Assembly: GCF_947498005.1 (NCBI RefSeq)
Contig: NZ_CANMIW010000002.1
Span: forward strand, 62,001 to 126,000
Length of the DNA stretch: 64,000 nucleotides
Source of the DNA: an uncultured Winogradskyella sp.
Lineage (GTDB): Bacteria > Bacteroidota > Bacteroidia > Flavobacteriales > Flavobacteriaceae
Direction of reading: 5' to 3'
Below are positions 61,531-64,000 of this stretch, piece by piece. The notes below the pieces were generated by a model, which was given only the letters and a program-made list of their open reading frames with translations, ran no database searches and had not been told where the DNA came from. The position numbers were made by a program, and so were the translations under genes. The stretch's first letter is position 1; each line of letters begins with the position of its first letter.

Positions 61531-62025
61531 ATGATAAAAATACAAGTAACAGAAAAGGACAAGGAATTTGCGAAACAGCAAATAGAAGCTTTTAAGAAAA
61601 TAAAAGCAGGCAGTTGGCGCTATAAAAATGTTGAAGCTTGGCGAGGAATTGTTTGCGAAATGTTAGCAAGCAAATGGTTCGCAGAAAAATTTAGAATAGA
61701 CAAGTTAGCAAAAGGACTTGATGATTCAGGTATTATTGATGATTGCGATATGATCATCAATTCTAAAAAGGTTGAAATAAAATCGGCAACTAAAAACTAC
61801 TTTAAATACCTAATGCCAAAAATTCATGATGTTAGAGATCAGCCAAAAGACATTTATATTGGAGTAAAATACAATGAAACCGTTGAGCCTAATGAAATTC
61901 AAATTTTAGGTTCTATAAAACGATCAGAGATTTTAAATTTTCCTGTAAAACAAAACAAAGGAGCACCATATTATGAAGTGCCTTTAGCTAAATTATTACC
62001 AATAAGACCAAGCACATTTAATTAG
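61531..62025 (+). CDS. Small PD-(D/E)XK nuclease-like protein, candidate cognate restriction endonuclease
   Basis: A 164-aa protein with a nuclease-like core: Glu43 in VCEMLASKW, Asp73 in DCDMII and Glu82/Lys84 in KKVEIKSAT, which is the D-(x8)-E-x-K arrangement of PD-(D/E)XK enzymes. Trp37/Arg38 and the basic N-terminus could bind DNA. It follows the cytosine methyltransferase gene by 44 bp in the same direction, the usual order of a type II restriction-modification pair. I do not recognise a named endonuclease family. Its stop overlaps the stop of convergent gldA by 4 bp. Nuclease function is inferred from motif plus context. Confidence 0.65.
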   Translation: MIKIQVTEKDKEFAKQQIEAFKKIKAGSWRYKNVEAWRGIVCEMLASKWFAEKFRIDKLAKGLDDSGIIDDCDMIINSKKVEIKSATKNYFKYLMPKIHDVRDQPKDIYIGVKYNETVEPNEIQILGSIKRSEILNFPVKQNKGAPYYEVPLAKLLPIRPSTFN

Positions 62026-62915
62026 CTAGTCATTTCTCTAAACAAGCTTTCTAAACTAGCGTTTTTCTGATTCAGTTGTAAAATCTTCAATTCGTTGTCA
62101 TGTGCAAAATCAAAAACATGAGAACGCATATCTTCTTTAGTAGAGAAAGTAATTTCATATACAAAACTATGCGTGTTTTTTACAGTAACGACTTTTGGTA
62201 ATTTTAAAAGAAAAGCATCTTCAACTCTGTAGTCAAACTCAACGATAACAATTTGTTCTTGTCCAGCTCTTAAATCTTTTAAATATTTATCGGCAACTAC
62301 TTCTCCTTTGTTAATTATGATTACACGGTCGCACATAGCTTCAACCTCTTGCATAATGTGTGTAGATAGAAAAACCGTTTTTTCTTTACCAATAGTTTTA
62401 ATAAGATTTCTAATATCAACTAATTGATTTGGGTCTAAACCTGTGGTTGGTTCATCTAATATTAAAACCTCAGGATTGTGCAACATAGCATTAGCTAAAC
62501 CAACACGTTGTCTATACCCTTTAGAAAGTTGATTAATTTTTTTGTGAGCTTCAGGTGTTAAGCCTGTTAATTCTATTACTTCTTCAATACGAGATTTTGG
62601 CGTGCCATAAACATTAGCATTAAAATTTAAATACTCTTTTACATACAAATCTGTGTAAAGCGGATTGTGCTCTGGTAAATAACCAACACTACTTTGTACA
62701 TTTTTTTTATCGGAAGCGACATCAAAACCATTGACTATAGCAGACCCTTCAGAGGCATCAACGTAAGTTGTTAAGATTTTCATCATCGTAGATTTTCCAG
62801 CACCATTTGGACCTAAAAAACCAACAATCTCAGCATCTTTTACTTTAAAGGACACGTCGTTAAGTGCCTTTTGATCTTTGTATATTTTTGTAATGTTTTG
62901 AACTTCAATAGCCAT
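62022..62915 (-). CDS. gldA: Gliding motility ABC transporter ATP-binding subunit GldA
   Basis: 297 aa from the ATG at 62915. The longer frame (to 62975) adds 20 residues that are not part of the usual start MAIEVQNITKIYKDQKALNDV and spans a -7 promoter element (62933-62940), so it is rejected. The ATPase shows Walker A GFLGPNGAGKSTMMK, Q-loop GYLPEHNPLY, signature LSKGYRQRVGLA, Walker B VLILDEPTTGLDP and H-loop FLSTHIMQEVEAM, then the approximately 70-residue C-terminal extension of GldA-like ATPases. GldA is associated with GldF and GldG in gliding flavobacteria; gldF and gldG are not here. Confidence 0.9.
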   Translation of the reverse strand: MAIEVQNITKIYKDQKALNDVSFKVKDAEIVGFLGPNGAGKSTMMKILTTYVDASEGSAIVNGFDVASDKKNVQSSVGYLPEHNPLYTDLYVKEYLNFNANVYGTPKSRIEEVIELTGLTPEAHKKINQLSKGYRQRVGLANAMLHNPEVLILDEPTTGLDPNQLVDIRNLIKTIGKEKTVFLSTHIMQEVEAMCDRVIIINKGEVVADKYLKDLRAGQEQIVIVEFDYRVEDAFLLKLPKVVTVKNTHSFVYEITFSTKEDMRSHVFDFAHDNELKILQLNQKNASLESLFREMTS

Positions 62916-62932
62916 GTTAGAAGAGTTTTGTT

Positions 62933-62940
62933 CAAAAATA
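62933..62940 (-). promoter_or_regulatory. Putative -7 promoter element for gldA
   Basis: TATTTTTG on the minus strand matches TAnnTTTG. Nineteen bases upstream the sequence reads TGG, one mismatch from TTG. Transcription would begin about 10 nt before the ATG at 62915. Confidence 0.45.
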
Positions 62941-63066
62941 GGTAAATCAGAATATTGAACCACTTTTTTTGACAATTCTTTAAAATTTTAAAATATTCTT
63001 TAAAAAATCAATTCAACTATTTTGATTTGTAAAAATAATAATTACATTAGCGATATAATTACAATA

Positions 63067-63117
63067 ATGAACATATCTAAAGCATATTATAACTGGTTTT
63101 ATTTCTTTTTTAGCTAA
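63067..63117 (+). CDS. Aromatic-rich leader peptide of the pheA attenuator
   Basis: A 16-codon frame reads MNISKAYYNWFYFFFS and stops with TAA. Eight of the 16 residues are aromatic (three Tyr, one Trp, four Phe), concentrated at positions 7-15, ahead of a gene for phenylalanine synthesis. The stop codon ends 6 bp before the first arm of an antiterminator, followed by a Rho-independent terminator. This is the layout of PheL-type leader peptides in Proteobacteria, where ribosome stalling at Phe codons prevents termination. It is far too short for routine gene calling. Confidence 0.8.
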   Translation: MNISKAYYNWFYFFFS

Positions 63118-63122
63118 AGGAA

Positions 63123-63187
63123 CGAGACTGAATATGTATTATTTAAATATAAATTATAAAGTCTCGATTTAATCGAGACTTTTTTTT
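63123..63187 (+). promoter_or_regulatory. Transcription attenuator (antiterminator/terminator) upstream of pheA
   Basis: AGTCTCG (63160-63166) can pair with two identical CGAGACT copies: the upstream one at 63123-63129 (antiterminator) or the downstream one at 63174-63180 (terminator). The terminator stem extends to 10 bp (AAAGTCTCGA at 63158-63167 with TCGAGACTTT at 63173-63182) and runs into eight T. A ribosome that finishes the leader peptide would cover 63123-63129 and allow the terminator. One stalled at the Tyr/Trp/Phe codons would leave it free to pair and permit read-through into pheA. Confidence 0.78.
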
Positions 63188-63255
63188 GTTTAACCATTAA
63201 CAATGATTGTATTTTGAATTGATTCGAGATTTAAAAACAATTAAGATTATAAAAT

Positions 63256-64000
63256 TTGAAAAAGCCAATTGCCATACAAGGAATAAAGGGATCATTTCAT
63301 CATTTGGTGGTTCAGAATTATTTTAATGTAGATTCTGAAGTAGTAGAATGCATGTCTTTTGATAGTGTTGTAGACTCATTATTAGAAAAGAAAACTGATG
63401 AGGTTGTAATGGCATTAGAAAATTCTATTGCAGGTTCAATAATTCCTAATTATGCGCTTATTGATAGTCATAACTTAAGTATTGTTGGTGAATATTATTT
63501 GGGTATAGAACATTGTTTAATGGCTTTAAATGGTCAAACAATAGAAGATATAAAGGAAGTACATTCTCACCCAATGGCATTATTGCAATGCAAGGCATTT
63601 TTTAGAACGTATCCGCATATTAAATTGGTAGAAGCTAAAGATACAGCAGATGTTGCCAAGCAGATTTCGGAACAAAATATAAAAGGAATTGCAGCTATTG
63701 CGAGTAAAAACGCTGCTGAATTATATGGTATTAACTTATTAGCAGAAAGTATTCAAACTATAAAACATAACGAAACACGGTTTGTAATTGTTAGACGAGA
63801 GGATGAGCAAAAGGCTACAACTGTTATAAATAAAGCATCTTTAAAATTTGAATTAGATCACAAAAGAGGGAGTTTAGCTACAATATTAAATGTTCTAAGT
63901 GATTGCAAATTGAACCTTACAAAAATACAGTCGTTACCTAAAATTGAAACACCTTGGAAATATGCCTTTTTTGTAGACGTTACATTTGATGTGTATACAG
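63256..64000 (+). CDS. pheA: Prephenate dehydratase, 3'-truncated by window edge
   Basis: 248 complete codons are visible, open at the right edge. It converts prephenate to phenylpyruvate for phenylalanine synthesis. The start is a TTG at 63256: a stop codon lies two codons upstream in frame, and the family N-terminus KKPIAIQGIKGSFHHLVVQNYF follows at once. Catalytic-domain motifs are ALENSIAGSIIPNY, VHSHPMALLQC and the TRF motif (NETRFVIV). From about residue 194 an ACT domain begins (LKFELDHKRGSLATILNVL, LTKIQSLP), the usual allosteric phenylalanine site; the classic ESRP is read here as IQSLP. No chorismate mutase domain precedes it. It is controlled, I infer, by the attenuator upstream. 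Confidence 0.93.
   Translation, partial: MKKPIAIQGIKGSFHHLVVQNYFNVDSEVVECMSFDSVVDSLLEKKTDEVVMALENSIAGSIIPNYALIDSHNLSIVGEYYLGIEHCLMALNGQTIEDIKEVHSHPMALLQCKAFFRTYPHIKLVEAKDTADVAKQISEQNIKGIAAIASKNAAELYGINLLAESIQTIKHNETRFVIVRREDEQKATTVINKASLKFELDHKRGSLATILNVLSDCKLNLTKIQSLPKIETPWKYAFFVDVTFDVYT

Noticed and set aside
63223..63231. Third CGAGA-like copy (TCGAGATTT) downstream of the pheA terminator
   Set aside because: It matches the terminator arm only partly and lies after the T-run, so it would not compete during termination.
1..64000. tRNA, rRNA, CRISPR arrays, prophage or intact insertion sequences
   Set aside because: No cloverleaf-like sequence with a T-loop, no regularly spaced repeats, no transposase, integrase or phage structural gene was seen on either strand.

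Overview
The window is a low-GC chromosome segment from a member of the Bacteroidota, almost certainly a marine-type Flavobacteriaceae. The supporting signs are a gliding-motility ATPase (gldA), C-terminal type IX secretion (T9SS) sorting domains, two GLPGLI-family proteins, a SusC-like TonB-dependent barrel, DUF5686 and DUF255 proteins, and several promoters of the Bacteroidetes TTG-N19-TAnnTTTG type. No rRNA, tRNA, CRISPR array, prophage or complete insertion sequence is visible. I place it at family level only.

Layout. 1-8.6 kb: the end of an FG-GAP/ASPIC-UnbV surface protein, a T9SS carbohydrate-binding-like protein, a DUF255 thioredoxin-domain lipoprotein, a LacI regulator and an Ala-rich 11-mer-repeat lipoprotein. 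8.8-25.8 kb: housekeeping and envelope genes (M20 peptidase, alkB, waaA, DegT aminotransferase, galE, amidohydrolase, lspA, fabD, FAD dehydrogenase, App1-like phosphatase, PAP2 phosphatase, deoxynucleoside kinase). 23.6-30.7 kb: an OmpR-type two-component system divergent from two GLPGLI genes and a TonB-type barrel, with three GTTAAC sites at exact 10-bp spacing between them. 30.7-43.5 kb: a lipoprotein, the membrane pyrophosphatase hppA and soluble ppa, DUF5686, pdhB, etfB-etfA and a DUF151 nuclease. 43.5-49.3 kb: a concentrative nucleoside transporter, thyA, a CBM48-like protein, a 2TM-dihydrofolate reductase fusion and metK. 49.7-58.3 kb: an alginate lyase, then sulfate assimilation and cysteine synthesis (Rrf2 regulator, cysH, sulfite reductase-HEPN, cobA, FNR-like reductase, [2Fe-2S] ferredoxin, cysE, cysM). 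58.4-64 kb: a PagL-like lipid A deacylase, a DUF2807 lipoprotein, a two-gene candidate restriction-modification system, gldA and the start of pheA.

How genes work together. cysH supplies sulfite, the siroheme reductase turns it into sulfide with siroheme from CobA and electrons probably from the FNR/ferredoxin pair, and CysE plus CysM fix the sulfide as cysteine. thyA and the DHFR fusion form the folate/dTMP pair. hppA and ppa both consume pyrophosphate.

The strongest regulatory discovery is upstream of pheA. A 16-codon leader peptide with eight aromatic codons (MNISKAYYNWFYFFFS) is followed by mutually exclusive antiterminator and terminator hairpins, which is the layout of classical amino-acid attenuation. 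Other unusual items are a SAM-II-like pseudoknot upstream of metK, a roughly 140-nt multi-stem element with 17-bp terminal inverted repeats upstream of the DUF151 gene, and an A10 run exactly at the 2TM-DHFR junction where both alternative frames stop at once.

Seven starts are placed downstream of the longest reading frame: at 15923, 18468, 41778, 45594, 49711, 54296 and 62915. All functional calls come from reading motifs by eye. No database search was run.
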